A stretch of DNA of 64,000 nucleotides from contig NZ_FOXY01000002.1 in the NCBI RefSeq assembly GCF_900115865.1, positions 1 to 64,000 on the forward strand, read 5' to 3'. This DNA comes from Donghicola eburneus (GTDB lineage: Bacteria; Pseudomonadota; Alphaproteobacteria; Rhodobacterales; Rhodobacteraceae). The notes below the pieces were generated by a model that did no database searches, had not been told where the DNA came from, and saw nothing but the letters and a program-made list of their open reading frames with translations. Made by a program: the position numbers and the translations under genes. Positions 25,820-35,454 of this stretch are shown piece after piece; position 1 is the stretch's first letter; every line of letters starts with the position of its first letter.

Positions 25820-26271
25820 ATCGGCAAGGTCCCTTGGCTCTGGATACGGGCGACGTGCATCAGGGCTTCGATGTCCACGATATGTGGCAGGGTCAGGATG
25901 CGGTCGCGGTAGAGCTGCTGGTAATGGGGCATGTCGCGGGCGATCAGGGACAAGCGCAGGTCCACGCGGCCAAGGAAGCTCTGGATTTCCAGCACCTCTG
26001 GCACCTCGCGGGCGGCAGCGCTGAAATCCTCGAACGCGCGCGGGACGGTTTTGTCCAGCACGACACGCAAGGACACCTCGACCTCGTAGCCCAAGGCACG
26101 CCAGTCGATCACCGCCTCTACGCCTTTGATGACTCCGGTGCTGCGCAGTTTTTCAAGCCTGCGCCAGCATGCCCCCGCACTTACCCCTGCTCTTTCCGCC
26201 AGCTCTGCCGTGGAAATGGACGGGTCCGCCTGAAAAAGGCGCAGAATGCGTCTATCGGTGTCGTCGAGCAT
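25816..26271 (-). CDS. Lrp/AsnC-family regulator (first of tandem pair)
   Basis: A 151-residue regulator with helix-turn-helix (RRILRLFQADPSISTAELAERAGVSAGACWRRLEKL) and RAM domain (EVSLRVVLDKTVPRAF... to IQSFLGRVDLRLSLIARD). The start at 26271 (MLDDTDRRIL) matches the usual family N-terminus and has AGAGAAG upstream; the frame extends to 26313 but without support. It is transcribed divergently from ilvC across a 134-base AT-rich gap, the arrangement expected for a local regulator that also controls itself. Confidence 0.9.
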   Translation of the reverse strand: MLDDTDRRILRLFQADPSISTAELAERAGVSAGACWRRLEKLRSTGVIKGVEAVIDWRALGYEVEVSLRVVLDKTVPRAFEDFSAAAREVPEVLEIQSFLGRVDLRLSLIARDMPHYQQLYRDRILTLPHIVDIEALMHVARIQSQGTLPI

Positions 26272-27428
<1,157 letters not shown>

Positions 27429-27489
27429 TCGCTTCGCGGGATTTTCCGCAGGCGGGGTGGCCGTTGACAAGATGGCCACCACCCCATCT

Positions 27490-27525
27490 AAAGGCTCCGA
27501 TCCGTTGCGGTCGGAGCCTTTTTTA
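27490..27525 (+). terminator. Terminator after ilvC
   Basis: AAGGCTCCGA and TCGGAGCCTT form a perfect stem around TCCGTTGCGG and are followed by TTTTTA, 62 bases after the ilvC stop. Confidence 0.9.
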
Positions 27526-27539
27526 TTGCAGGTCACAGA

Positions 27540-28451
27540 ATGCCCGAAGTCACCCTGAAAAGCTGGATCATGGTCCTGACGCTGGGGTGTGTTTGGGGCG
27601 GCAGCTTCCTCTTGATCGAAATTGCGCTCCAAGGGATCAGCCCTTTTTGGCTTGCTGAAGCGCGACTCCTGTTTGCCGCAATACTGCTAACCGCTGTGTG
27701 GGGCGCGCTGGGTGGCAAGGTCACGCCCGTCAAGGATGGCAAGAACCGCTGGCCTTATCTGGTGGTGGTCGGTCTATTTAGTTCTGCCTTTCCCTTCTTC
27801 CTTCTCAGTTGGGGGCAGCAGCATGTCACCTCCGCCACGGCGGGCGTGTCTATGGCCGGCGTGCCGCTGCTCGTGATGCCTTTGGCGCATTTCTTTTCTG
27901 TCGGTGAACGCATCACTGTGATGAAGCTTGTAGGACTGCTGGTGGGATTTTGCGGCGTGCTCGTGCTACTTGGCGACGGACTGATGCAGAGCAGCGGCTC
28001 AGGTCTGGAAGGATGGGGGCGTGTGGCCTGTCTGTCTGCTGCAGCCTGCTATGCGATCAGTTCAGTGACCACCCGAAACTGCCCTCCGATTGATGCTTAC
28101 GCCATGTCGGCCGTCGTGATGATCATTGCAGCGCTTGCTGGCCTGCCCGTCGCGTGGCTCAAAGAAGGCCCGCCGCCCCTGCCCGATCTTACAACGCTGG
28201 CAGTCCTGAGCGGACTTGGGCTGATCCAAACAGCAGGCGCAAATTTGCTGCGCATACTGGTCATCCGAAGCGCTGGCTCGACGTTCATGTCTTTGACCAA
28301 CTACCAGGTGCCCTTCTGGTCGATGGTGTTTGGGGCGCTCATTCTAGGAGAAGCCTTGCCCGCCGGGCTATTCCTGGCGCTGGGTCTGATTCTGGCGGGT
28401 ATGGGCCTGAGCCAGTGGAGCCATCTGCGCCGCCTATTCCGCAAAGCATAA
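27540..28451 (+). CDS. EamA/DMT-family transporter
   Basis: A 303-residue inner-membrane protein with about ten hydrophobic segments arranged as two EamA repeats (first half starting LGCVWGGSFLLIEIAL, second half starting ACLSAAACYAISSVTT). Members export amino acids or other metabolites, or have unknown cargo. It begins 15 bases after the ilvC terminator, and no clear ribosome site is visible. Its stop codon lies in the 5' arm of a strong terminator. Confidence 0.87.
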   Translation: MPEVTLKSWIMVLTLGCVWGGSFLLIEIALQGISPFWLAEARLLFAAILLTAVWGALGGKVTPVKDGKNRWPYLVVVGLFSSAFPFFLLSWGQQHVTSATAGVSMAGVPLLVMPLAHFFSVGERITVMKLVGLLVGFCGVLVLLGDGLMQSSGSGLEGWGRVACLSAAACYAISSVTTRNCPPIDAYAMSAVVMIIAALAGLPVAWLKEGPPPLPDLTTLAVLSGLGLIQTAGANLLRILVIRSAGSTFMSLTNYQVPFWSMVFGALILGEALPAGLFLALGLILAGMGLSQWSHLRRLFRKA

Positions 28452-28482
28452 ACGGCGCGCAAAGGGGATTGGCGCGCCGTTT
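28450..28482. terminator. Terminator between convergent EamA and glmM genes
   Basis: AAACGGCGCGC and GCGCGCCGTTT are perfectly complementary over 11 bases with loop AAAGGGGATTG. It starts in the EamA stop codon. It can serve both strands. Confidence 0.75.
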
Positions 28483-28504
28483 GAGTATTTTTAGCAAAAA
28501 GAAA
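28483..28504 (-). repeat. Dispersed intergenic repeat, copy C
   Basis: On the minus strand TTTCTTTTTGCTAAAAATACTC follows the glmM stop after three bases. It is almost identical to the minus-strand unit of copy B (TTCTTTTTGCTAAAAATAC shared). Confidence 0.7.
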
Positions 28505-28506
28505 CC

Positions 28507-29856
28507 TTAGGTTCGGCTCGCAGCCTCGACCTCCGCCACGATCGAGTCGACGACTTTTTCCAGCAGGATCGGATCTTCGCATTCGGCCATGACGCGGATC
28601 AGCGGCTCTGTGCCGGACTTGCGGATCAGAAGGCGGCCTTGGCCTTTTAGATCAGCCTCGGCGCTTGCGATGGCCTGCTGGACGGCAAGGGTTTCGAGCG
28701 GTGTTTGTCCGGCCGTGTAGCGCACGTTTTTCAAAAGCTGCGGCACGGGGTCAAAGCTCTTGGCCAATTCGCTAGCGGGTTTACCCGTCAGCACCATCTC
28801 GGCAAGGAATTGCAGGCCCGCCAGAAGTCCGTCCCCGGTGGTCGCATAATCCGTCATCACGATGTGACCCGACTGTTCGCCGCCCAAGTTGTAACCGTTC
28901 TTGCGCATCTCTTCGACCACGTAGCGATCGCCAACTTTGGTACGCTTCAGATCGATGCCACGCCCGCCAAGGAAGCGCTCGAGCCCAAGGTTGGACATCA
29001 CAGTCGCAACGAGCGCATTGCCTTTCAGGCGATCTTCTTCGGCCCAGCGCGCGGCGATGAGGGCCATCAACTGATCGCCGTCAGCAATCTGGCCTTTTTC
29101 GTCAATGATCATGATACGGTCAGCATCCCCATCAAGGCAGATGCCGATATCTGCGCCGTGCTCGATGACTGCTTTGGCCGCTGTTTCCGGATGCGTGGAG
29201 CCGCAATTCAAGTTGATGTTCTTGCCGTCAGGGCTGGTGCCGATGCGGATGACATCTGCGCCAAGCTCCCATAGCGCCTCGGGCGCCGCGCGATAGGCCG
29301 CGCCGTTGGCGCAGTCGATCACTACCTTCAGACCATCAAGACGCTTGCCATGCGGAAAGGTGGATTTCAGGCGTTCGATGTAGCGATAAATACCGTCGTC
29401 GATCCGCTTGGCGCGGCCGATGTTTTCAGCCTTGGCCGGTTGAATTTCACCCATGACCATAGCTTCGATTTCAGCCTCGGCCTCGTCTGACAGCTTGAAA
29501 CCATCGGGGCCAAAGAACTTGATCCCATTGTCCTCGTGCGGGTTATGACTTGCGGAAATCATCACGCCCACATCGGCGCGCATAGAGGTGGTGAGCAGAC
29601 CCACCGCAGGCGTCGGAACAGGGCCAAGCAAGAGAACGTTCATACCGGTCGACGTGAAACCCGCAGTCAGCGCATTCTCGAACATGTAGCCCGACAGTCG
29701 GGTGTCTTTGCCGATGACCACGCGGTGCGCTGTACTGGAGTCCCGCCGGAAATACCGCCCCGCCGCAGCGCCGATCTTGAGGGCCATCTCGGCAGTCATG
29801 GGATAGGTGTTCGCTTTGCCGCGCACACCGTCGGTTCCGAAAAACTTTCTCGACAT
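28507..29856 (-). CDS. glmM: Phosphoglucosamine mutase
   Basis: Interconverts glucosamine 6-phosphate and glucosamine 1-phosphate on the way to UDP-GlcNAc for peptidoglycan and lipid A. The 449-residue protein begins with [10 protein letters not shown]. The phosphoserine loop is [12 protein letters not shown] (Ser103), the metal loop is in [13 protein letters not shown], the sugar loop is GGEQSGHI and the C-terminal phosphate-binding loop is [12 protein letters not shown]. It lies six bases after folP, in the folB-folP-glmM order common in alphaproteobacteria. Confidence 0.97.
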   Translation of the reverse strand: MSRKFFGTDGVRGKANTYPMTAEMALKIGAAAGRYFRRDSSTAHRVVIGKDTRLSGYMFENALTAGFTSTGMNVLLLGPVPTPAVGLLTTSMRADVGVMISASHNPHEDNGIKFFGPDGFKLSDEAEAEIEAMVMGEIQPAKAENIGRAKRIDDGIYRYIERLKSTFPHGKRLDGLKVVIDCANGAAYRAAPEALWELGADVIRIGTSPDGKNINLNCGSTHPETAAKAVIEHGADIGICLDGDADRIMIIDEKGQIADGDQLMALIAARWAEEDRLKGNALVATVMSNLGLERFLGGRGIDLKRTKVGDRYVVEEMRKNGYNLGGEQSGHIVMTDYATTGDGLLAGLQFLAEMVLTGKPASELAKSFDPVPQLLKNVRYTAGQTPLETLAVQQAIASAEADLKGQGRLLIRKSGTEPLIRVMAECEDPILLEKVVDSIVAEVEAASRT

Positions 29857-29862
29857 AATGGG

Positions 29863-30867
29863 TTAGTCTCCAATAGCAGCTTGAAAGAGGGTCAGGGCCT
29901 GACGCGTCTCGGCGACATCATGGACCCGCAGGATTTGAGCGCCTTGGGCCACGCCTGCGAGCGCAACTGCGACAGAGCCGGGCATGCGGGCCGCAGCCTC
30001 TGACACGCCCGCGAGGGTTCCGATGAACCGCTTGCGCGACACCCCGAGAAGAATGGGGCACCCGAGCCCATGAAAAATCGAAAGGCGCTGTAGCAGCGCG
30101 AGGTTATGGTCCAGCGTTTTGCCAAAGCCGATGCCCGGATCGACCACGATGTGCTGTCTCGGGATACCTGCTGCTTCGGCGGCGCTCACGCGCTCTGACA
30201 GGAAGTCGTACACATCCAGCACCACATCATCGTAGTGAGGGGCGTTCTGCATAGTCTGTGGGTCGCCTTGGGCATGCATCAGGCAAATCGGCGCAGCAGC
30301 GGTCGCCGTCACATGCGCAATTTGCGGATCATAGGTCATGGCTGCAACGTCGTTCACCAGATCCGCTCCAGCATCTAACGCCGCACGAGCGACAACGGAT
30401 TTACGCGTATCAATCGACACGGGCACGTCGCTAAAGGCACGCAAGGCCGCGATGGTGGGTTCGGTGCGGCGGGTTTCCTCGTCCAGCGCGACGTCTTCTG
30501 CACCGGGACGGGTCGACTCGCCGCCGATGTCCAGCATATCGGCCCCTGCCCCGATCATCTCTTTTGCATGGGCCAAGGCGCGATCCCGATCAGAGAACTG
30601 TCCGCCGTCGGAAAAGCTGTCCGGTGTGGTGTTCAGGATGCCCATGATGTTTGGGCGCGCCATGGACAAACGGGCGATGTCCGCGCGCGGCGCACACAGC
30701 GCCGTGCGCGCCGCCTCTGGCAGCGCTGCCGCTGGAATGATCCGCGCAGGCGCATCGCGGCGCAGAACTTCGACATCGGTGAACCACGTCCAGCCCCCTC
30801 CAAGCGTCAAAGCGCTGTCAGGACGGGCGGGACCAGATTGCAAAATGGGACGAAAATAATCACGCAT
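29863..30867 (-). CDS. folP: Dihydropteroate synthase
   Basis: Condenses 6-hydroxymethyl-dihydropterin pyrophosphate with p-aminobenzoate; the sulfonamide target. The family motifs are clear: MGILNTTPDSFSDGG, ADMLDIGGESTRPGA, VSIDTRKSVVA and the GIGFGK loop. At 334 residues it is about 60 longer than E. coli FolP, with an extra N-terminal segment before the first motif, of a kind I associate with Rhodobacteraceae. It sits between folB and glmM on one minus-strand operon. Confidence 0.95.
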   Translation of the reverse strand: MRDYFRPILQSGPARPDSALTLGGGWTWFTDVEVLRRDAPARIIPAAALPEAARTALCAPRADIARLSMARPNIMGILNTTPDSFSDGGQFSDRDRALAHAKEMIGAGADMLDIGGESTRPGAEDVALDEETRRTEPTIAALRAFSDVPVSIDTRKSVVARAALDAGADLVNDVAAMTYDPQIAHVTATAAAPICLMHAQGDPQTMQNAPHYDDVVLDVYDFLSERVSAAEAAGIPRQHIVVDPGIGFGKTLDHNLALLQRLSIFHGLGCPILLGVSRKRFIGTLAGVSEAAARMPGSVAVALAGVAQGAQILRVHDVAETRQALTLFQAAIGD

Positions 30868-30884
30868 ACTGCGTGGATGAGCGA

Positions 30885-31841
30885 TCAGTCGTCGTTTGAC
30901 AAGAGCCGACTTTCCCGCAGATCGTGGTGGCGTTCCTCGATTTGACCGGAAACGCCCTCAATCTCGCCACTGCTAACAAAGATCACCTCAGCGGCGTCCA
31001 TTTCGGACGCAAACCATCGGCTCAGCGCTTCGGTATCACGGACGGACACGTGCGGCCCCTCGACGGCATCAAGGACGATCTTGGATGGGGCCCAGACGCT
31101 GATCTGACCGTGCTTCATACCCCAGTCCAACTCGGTCCGAGTCCCCACGACCACACAGCGACGATCACGCCCCGCCAGAACCCATGCGTTCTGTTCAATC
31201 GACAGCAGGTCAATGCGGCGCTGTGCAAGAGGCGCAGCAGAGTGCGTCTCGGCCCGATCCGGTAGACCCACGCACAGAATAGCCGGACGGTCCCCTGCTG
31301 CCAGCTGGTCGAGCCAATCCGACAAATGCGGCGCGGCAATCGCTTCGTTGGTCAGGTAAATCACACGCGGGTCGTTTGCGGCGTTGTGGGCCACCTCGGG
31401 CGCCAGACCGTAGTCTTGGCGATTGCGCACAATCTCTACCCCCAGAGCGCCGGGCCCGCGGTCCAGCTTCTCGATCCGAACAAAGGCACGCACGGCTTGC
31501 GGTTCGGACAGGATACGACTGGCAACACGATCCGCGAGGGTTTCGAGCAAATTCAGGCGTTCTTCGGCCAGCGAGTCTGCAATCGCCTCGGTCACACGAT
31601 CGTAGGACAGGATGCGATCTACATCGTCGTCCAGCACCTCGGTCACAGGCTGCACCTCAACAACAACGTTAAAGCACACGCGCTGGGTGGTCCCACGTTC
31701 TGCCTGAAATGCACCGATCTCGACCTCGACGATATGGTCGCGCAGGCTAATCCGGTCCAAGGGGCCGCTGATGCCAGGGATCGGGCTCGCTTTGGCCCGC
31801 TCGTCAGGGTGGGAAAAGGCCAGCCGTACTTCGTTGGTCAT
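30885..31841 (-). CDS. folB: Dihydroneopterin aldolase fused to an unknown C-terminal domain
   Basis: The first about 140 residues are FolB-like: LRDHIVEVEIGAFQAERGTTQRVCFNVVVEV, the conserved helix SYDRVTEAIADSLAEERLNLLETLADRVA, and the lysine in VRIEKLDRGPGALGVEI. FolB converts dihydroneopterin into hydroxymethyl-dihydropterin, the substrate chain of FolP encoded next. A typical FolB is about 120 residues, but this protein has 318. The last about 170 residues (from around NDPRVIYLTNEAI) form a separate alpha/beta-looking domain with no motif that I recognise. No frameshift is seen. Confidence 0.85.
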   Translation of the reverse strand: MTNEVRLAFSHPDERAKASPIPGISGPLDRISLRDHIVEVEIGAFQAERGTTQRVCFNVVVEVQPVTEVLDDDVDRILSYDRVTEAIADSLAEERLNLLETLADRVASRILSEPQAVRAFVRIEKLDRGPGALGVEIVRNRQDYGLAPEVAHNAANDPRVIYLTNEAIAAPHLSDWLDQLAAGDRPAILCVGLPDRAETHSAAPLAQRRIDLLSIEQNAWVLAGRDRRCVVVGTRTELDWGMKHGQISVWAPSKIVLDAVEGPHVSVRDTEALSRWFASEMDAAEVIFVSSGEIEGVSGQIEERHHDLRESRLLSNDD

Positions 31842-31944
31842 ATCGCTACACTCATGTCGTCGAATTTTCGGCGACCCTAGGCGCTATGGCTGCAAATGCC
31901 AACTCCGAGGCGGCATATCGGGGAACAACCGCGACAGGCAGGCG

Positions 31945-32607
31945 TTATCGCTGTGTCAGACGAGAGGTCGCGCTGTAGAATTTGTGCACACCAATCGTCG
32001 CGGTGTGGTTAAAGCTGGATGCCCAACGGGGACGCACAGCTTTGGTGTGATAGAACGTGGCACCATCGGTCAGAGTGCGATCACCGCCGTCCAGCATGAT
32101 ACGGGCCACTTTAGCCACACGCTCGTACGCCTTGGGCTCGTTGATCACTTCGGCATAGCCATCACACGTGTAGGTGAATTGGCAGGCGTACTTGCGTCCA
32201 GTGCCCTGATTGACGACGGCGCAAACCGTATCGGGGAATTTCTTGCTATCGACACGGTTCAAGATGACTTCAGCCACCGCAAACTGGCCTTTGACCGTTT
32301 CCCCACGCGCTTCGAAGTAAAGCGCCTCTGCCAGACATTGAAACTCGTCCCCGCCCTTGGCCTTGGGCAGCTCGGCCAGAAACTGTTTGGAGTATTCGAC
32401 CTGAGGCGTCTTGGCGATTGCGGCCTCTTTGGCCTTTTTCGGCAAACGTGTCAGACTGCCTAAGTGTTTGGACGAGACGGCGGCGAGGGCCTCTTTCTCT
32501 TGTCCGAGCAGGTCGGTCAGGCGCGCATTCAAAGCATCCGCAAAGACGGCTCCCGGTGCGAGTACCAGAAGTCCCAGAGCTGCTACTTTCAGAATGCCAA
32601 AACGCAT
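31945..32607 (-). CDS. Cell wall hydrolase, SleB-type
   Basis: A 220-residue exported protein with a signal peptide (first about 24 residues) and a C-terminal Hydrolase_2/SleB domain (CLAEALYFEARGETVKGQFAVAEVILNRV through WASSFNHTATIGVHKFYS). The glutamate in YFEARGE is the expected catalytic residue; the family acts as lytic transglycosylase or amidase on peptidoglycan. It probably functions in wall turnover in the periplasm. It is a single gene between folB and the PPDK-like gene. Confidence 0.88.
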   Translation of the reverse strand: MRFGILKVAALGLLVLAPGAVFADALNARLTDLLGQEKEALAAVSSKHLGSLTRLPKKAKEAAIAKTPQVEYSKQFLAELPKAKGGDEFQCLAEALYFEARGETVKGQFAVAEVILNRVDSKKFPDTVCAVVNQGTGRKYACQFTYTCDGYAEVINEPKAYERVAKVARIMLDGGDRTLTDGATFYHTKAVRPRWASSFNHTATIGVHKFYSATSRLTQR

Positions 32608-32770
32608 GCCTTATCCTCGTCATCAGTACCGTCCAGCGGTCCGGCGAAGGACGTACCCGACTTGGGCCTCCTTTTTCAATACTCTCAGAGGTGTCTTAAA
32701 GGCATGTAACCTTTTGGCGTCACGCGACATTCTTTCGCGACCTGAGGTTTTACACTTCTGTTACAGGCAC

Positions 32771-35311
32771 TTAGCGCGTTTCACGCTCACTCAACGCGAA
32801 TTGCGCGGCTGCCAATCTGGCACCCGGAACACGGAATGGTGAGCACGAAACATAGTTGAAACCCGCCTTTCGACAGAATGCAATTGATTCGGGATCGCCG
32901 CCGTGTTCTCCGCAAATTGATAGCGTAATATTTGGGCGCGCGTCTCTGGCGCGGGTCGCCGCCAAGTCGAGCAACTCGCCCACACCCTCGGTGTCGAGCC
33001 TATGGAACGGATCTTCGGGGAAGACCCCCTCGCTTACATAGTTGGACATAAAGCGGCCCGCATCGTCGCGCGACAGGCCGTATGTCATCTGGGTCAGGTC
33101 GTTAGTACCAAAGCTAAAGAACGACGCATGGCTGGCGATGTCCCCTGCCCGCAAACAGGCGCGCGGGGTCTCGACCATCACGCCAAGGCGGTAGGTAAAG
33201 TCCTGCCCCGTTTCGGTCCGCACAGCCGCAGCGACCGCATCGACGCGGGTTTTCACCAGCTCGACCTCGCGCTTGGCGGAGACGAGGGGAATCATGATCT
33301 CTGGCACAACGGTCGCCCCGCTTTTTTGGGTGGCGATCGTGGCCTCGAAGATCGCGCGTGCCTGCATCTCGTAGATCTCGGGAACGGTCACGCCCAGACG
33401 GACCCCCCGCAGGCCAAGCATCGGGTTGTATTCCTCCAGCTCTTCGGCGCGGCGGGTCACGTCTGACACCGGCAGGTCCAACGCCTCTGCCAAGTTCAGA
33501 AGCCCAGCGCGGTCCGATGGCAGGAATTCGTGTAGCGGCGGGTCGAACAGGCGAATACAAACTGGCAGCCCAGCCATGATCCGGAACAAATCGATAAAGT
33601 CCGCCCGCTGCATGGGCAAAATCCGCTCGAGAGCGGCACGCCTGTCCTCGACCGCATGGGCAAAGATCATCTCGCGCATGGCGGTCAGGCGATCAGAGTC
33701 AAAGAACATGTGCTCTGTTCGTGCCAATCCGATGCCTTGCGCTTTGAAGTTGCGCGCGACCTGCGCATCCGCTGGCGTGTCGGCGTTCGCGCGAATTTCG
33801 ATGTCCCGAAACTCATCGGCCCACTCCATCAATGTCTGGAGCCCATCATCCTCGGCCGCCTCCAGCATTGCGGGCTCGCCCGCCAGCACATCACCGGTGG
33901 TACCATCGACCGTGATCACATCGCCTTCTTTGAACTGGCGCCCGTCCCGCGTCACCAGCAGCTTCTTTCTCATATGAAACCGCAGAGCTTCGATCCCGAC
34001 CACACAAGGTAGACCCAAACCGCGTCCGATCACAGCAGCATGGCTGGTCATTCCGCCACGCTCTGTCATGACGGCCACAGCCGCGTGCATACCGCGAATG
34101 TCCTCGGGCTGGGTTTCGCGCCGCACCAGAATGCACGGTTCCCCGCGCGAGGCGCTGGCCTGCGCATCCGCCGCACTGAACACGATTTTGCCGGTTGCCG
34201 CGCCAGGGCTGGCCGCCACACCGCGCGCGATCCGATCCCGCGGTGCGTTCGGATCCACCTGACGGTGCAACAATTCCGACAGTGCTCTTGGCTCAATCCG
34301 CAGCACGGCTTCTTCGCGGCTGATCACACCACTTTCGGCCAAATCCACCGCGATCCGTAGCGCCGCACGGTTGCTCCGCACGACACGCACGCCGTCCAGA
34401 ATATGGATTTCGCCATCCTCGATGGTGAATTCGATCTGCAACTCCTCGCGCAGACGCGTCCGCATCCGCGATCCGAAATCCTTGAGCTTTTCAAAGGCAT
34501 CCGGCGCGTGTTCTTCTAGCGAAGGTCCGCGCGCGTCTTTCTCCAGATAAATCGCTTCAGCCTGCAAGAGCGCCTCACGCCCCTGGCTCTGGCTCAAATA
34601 ACGGCCCTTGATCCGCGGCGCACCGGTTTCGGAATCCACGAACTGAATCACACCAGACCCGCATTCGCCCGACCCCAGCCCCAAGGCCATTCGCTGCACC
34701 ACAAGCCCGAGCCCTGCATCCGCAGGGGCCCCTTTGGCCTGCCGCAAGAGCCGCGCACTGGTCCCTTCCCAAGCGCGCGCCATCGAGCGCAACACTTCGG
34801 TCAACTGCTGGCCAGCGTCCTGCGGGAACCGCTCATCAGTCTCAGCCTCATATGCCGCCAAAGCGGCCCCAAGGCCCGCCGAGCCCTCTTCAGTGATCTC
34901 GTCAAACACGTCCGGATCCAACCGCGCCACGTGCACCGCAAAATTCTTGACGAAACGCAGATACAGTTCTGCTGCGGCCTCGTGCCCGATCTTGTCTGAC
35001 AGATCCACATATGTGGCGTCATTCATCCCGATGTTCAGAACAGCCCCCGGACCGCCCCAATCGGGGTCCTCTGACGATGGGCGCACACACATCAGAGCGC
35101 CCTCGCCGAACGGCTCCAGAATACGAGAGACATCTGGCACCCGTCCCGAAGCGATCAGTTTGACCGCCGCAAATGACAGCGCAACCGTGTCAGGCACAGG
35201 CAAATCCATGCGCACAAGCCGCTGCAGACACTTCGCCCGCCCGCCATGGGTCGCGACGGCCACGGGGGCCGATGGGGTGATCAGGGTGACGTTTTCATCA
35301 AAATTCTGCAC
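32771..35311 (-). CDS. ppdK: Pyruvate phosphate dikinase-like protein with altered ATP-grasp domain
   Basis: PPDK converts pyruvate, ATP and phosphate to PEP, AMP and pyrophosphate. In this 846-residue protein the swivelling phosphohistidine domain (GGMTSHAAVIGRG, His424) and the PEP/pyruvate barrel look complete: IRLFDPPLHEFLP, NPMLGLRGVRLG, FGTNDLTQMTYGLSRDD and SICGEHGGDP with the catalytic Cys. The N-terminal nucleotide domain departs from classic PPDK. RSGAxxSMPGMMDT is RPSSEDPDWGGPGAVLN and the LQTR nucleotide motif reads LDGV. It may be a PPDK paralogue with a changed or lost ATP function. The start is a GTG at 35311 with AGAGG seven bases upstream. Confidence 0.8.
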   Translation of the reverse strand: MQNFDENVTLITPSAPVAVATHGGRAKCLQRLVRMDLPVPDTVALSFAAVKLIASGRVPDVSRILEPFGEGALMCVRPSSEDPDWGGPGAVLNIGMNDATYVDLSDKIGHEAAAELYLRFVKNFAVHVARLDPDVFDEITEEGSAGLGAALAAYEAETDERFPQDAGQQLTEVLRSMARAWEGTSARLLRQAKGAPADAGLGLVVQRMALGLGSGECGSGVIQFVDSETGAPRIKGRYLSQSQGREALLQAEAIYLEKDARGPSLEEHAPDAFEKLKDFGSRMRTRLREELQIEFTIEDGEIHILDGVRVVRSNRAALRIAVDLAESGVISREEAVLRIEPRALSELLHRQVDPNAPRDRIARGVAASPGAATGKIVFSAADAQASASRGEPCILVRRETQPEDIRGMHAAVAVMTERGGMTSHAAVIGRGLGLPCVVGIEALRFHMRKKLLVTRDGRQFKEGDVITVDGTTGDVLAGEPAMLEAAEDDGLQTLMEWADEFRDIEIRANADTPADAQVARNFKAQGIGLARTEHMFFDSDRLTAMREMIFAHAVEDRRAALERILPMQRADFIDLFRIMAGLPVCIRLFDPPLHEFLPSDRAGLLNLAEALDLPVSDVTRRAEELEEYNPMLGLRGVRLGVTVPEIYEMQARAIFEATIATQKSGATVVPEIMIPLVSAKREVELVKTRVDAVAAAVRTETGQDFTYRLGVMVETPRACLRAGDIASHASFFSFGTNDLTQMTYGLSRDDAGRFMSNYVSEGVFPEDPFHRLDTEGVGELLDLAATRARDARPNITLSICGEHGGDPESIAFCRKAGFNYVSCSPFRVPGARLAAAQFALSERETR

Positions 35312-35373
35312 TGCAGCACCTCTTTCGCTGCGCACAGAATAGGCGCTAACTCTGTCCGAGCAAGCGCCTCTTC

Positions 35374-35421
35374 TTCATCTTTGCAAAAATACTCCGGGGG
35401 CGTGGGGGCAGCGCCCCCACG
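35374..35421 (+). repeat. Dispersed intergenic repeat, copy D
   Basis: TTCATCTTTGCAAAAATACTCC is followed by GGGGG and a perfect hairpin CGTGGGGGC-AGC-GCCCCCACG (35401-35421). It lies between glyS and the PPDK-like gene, both on the minus strand. Confidence 0.8.
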
Positions 35422-35454
35422 CACCTAGGCCGCCCCGCGCCTCTCAGGCGGGGT

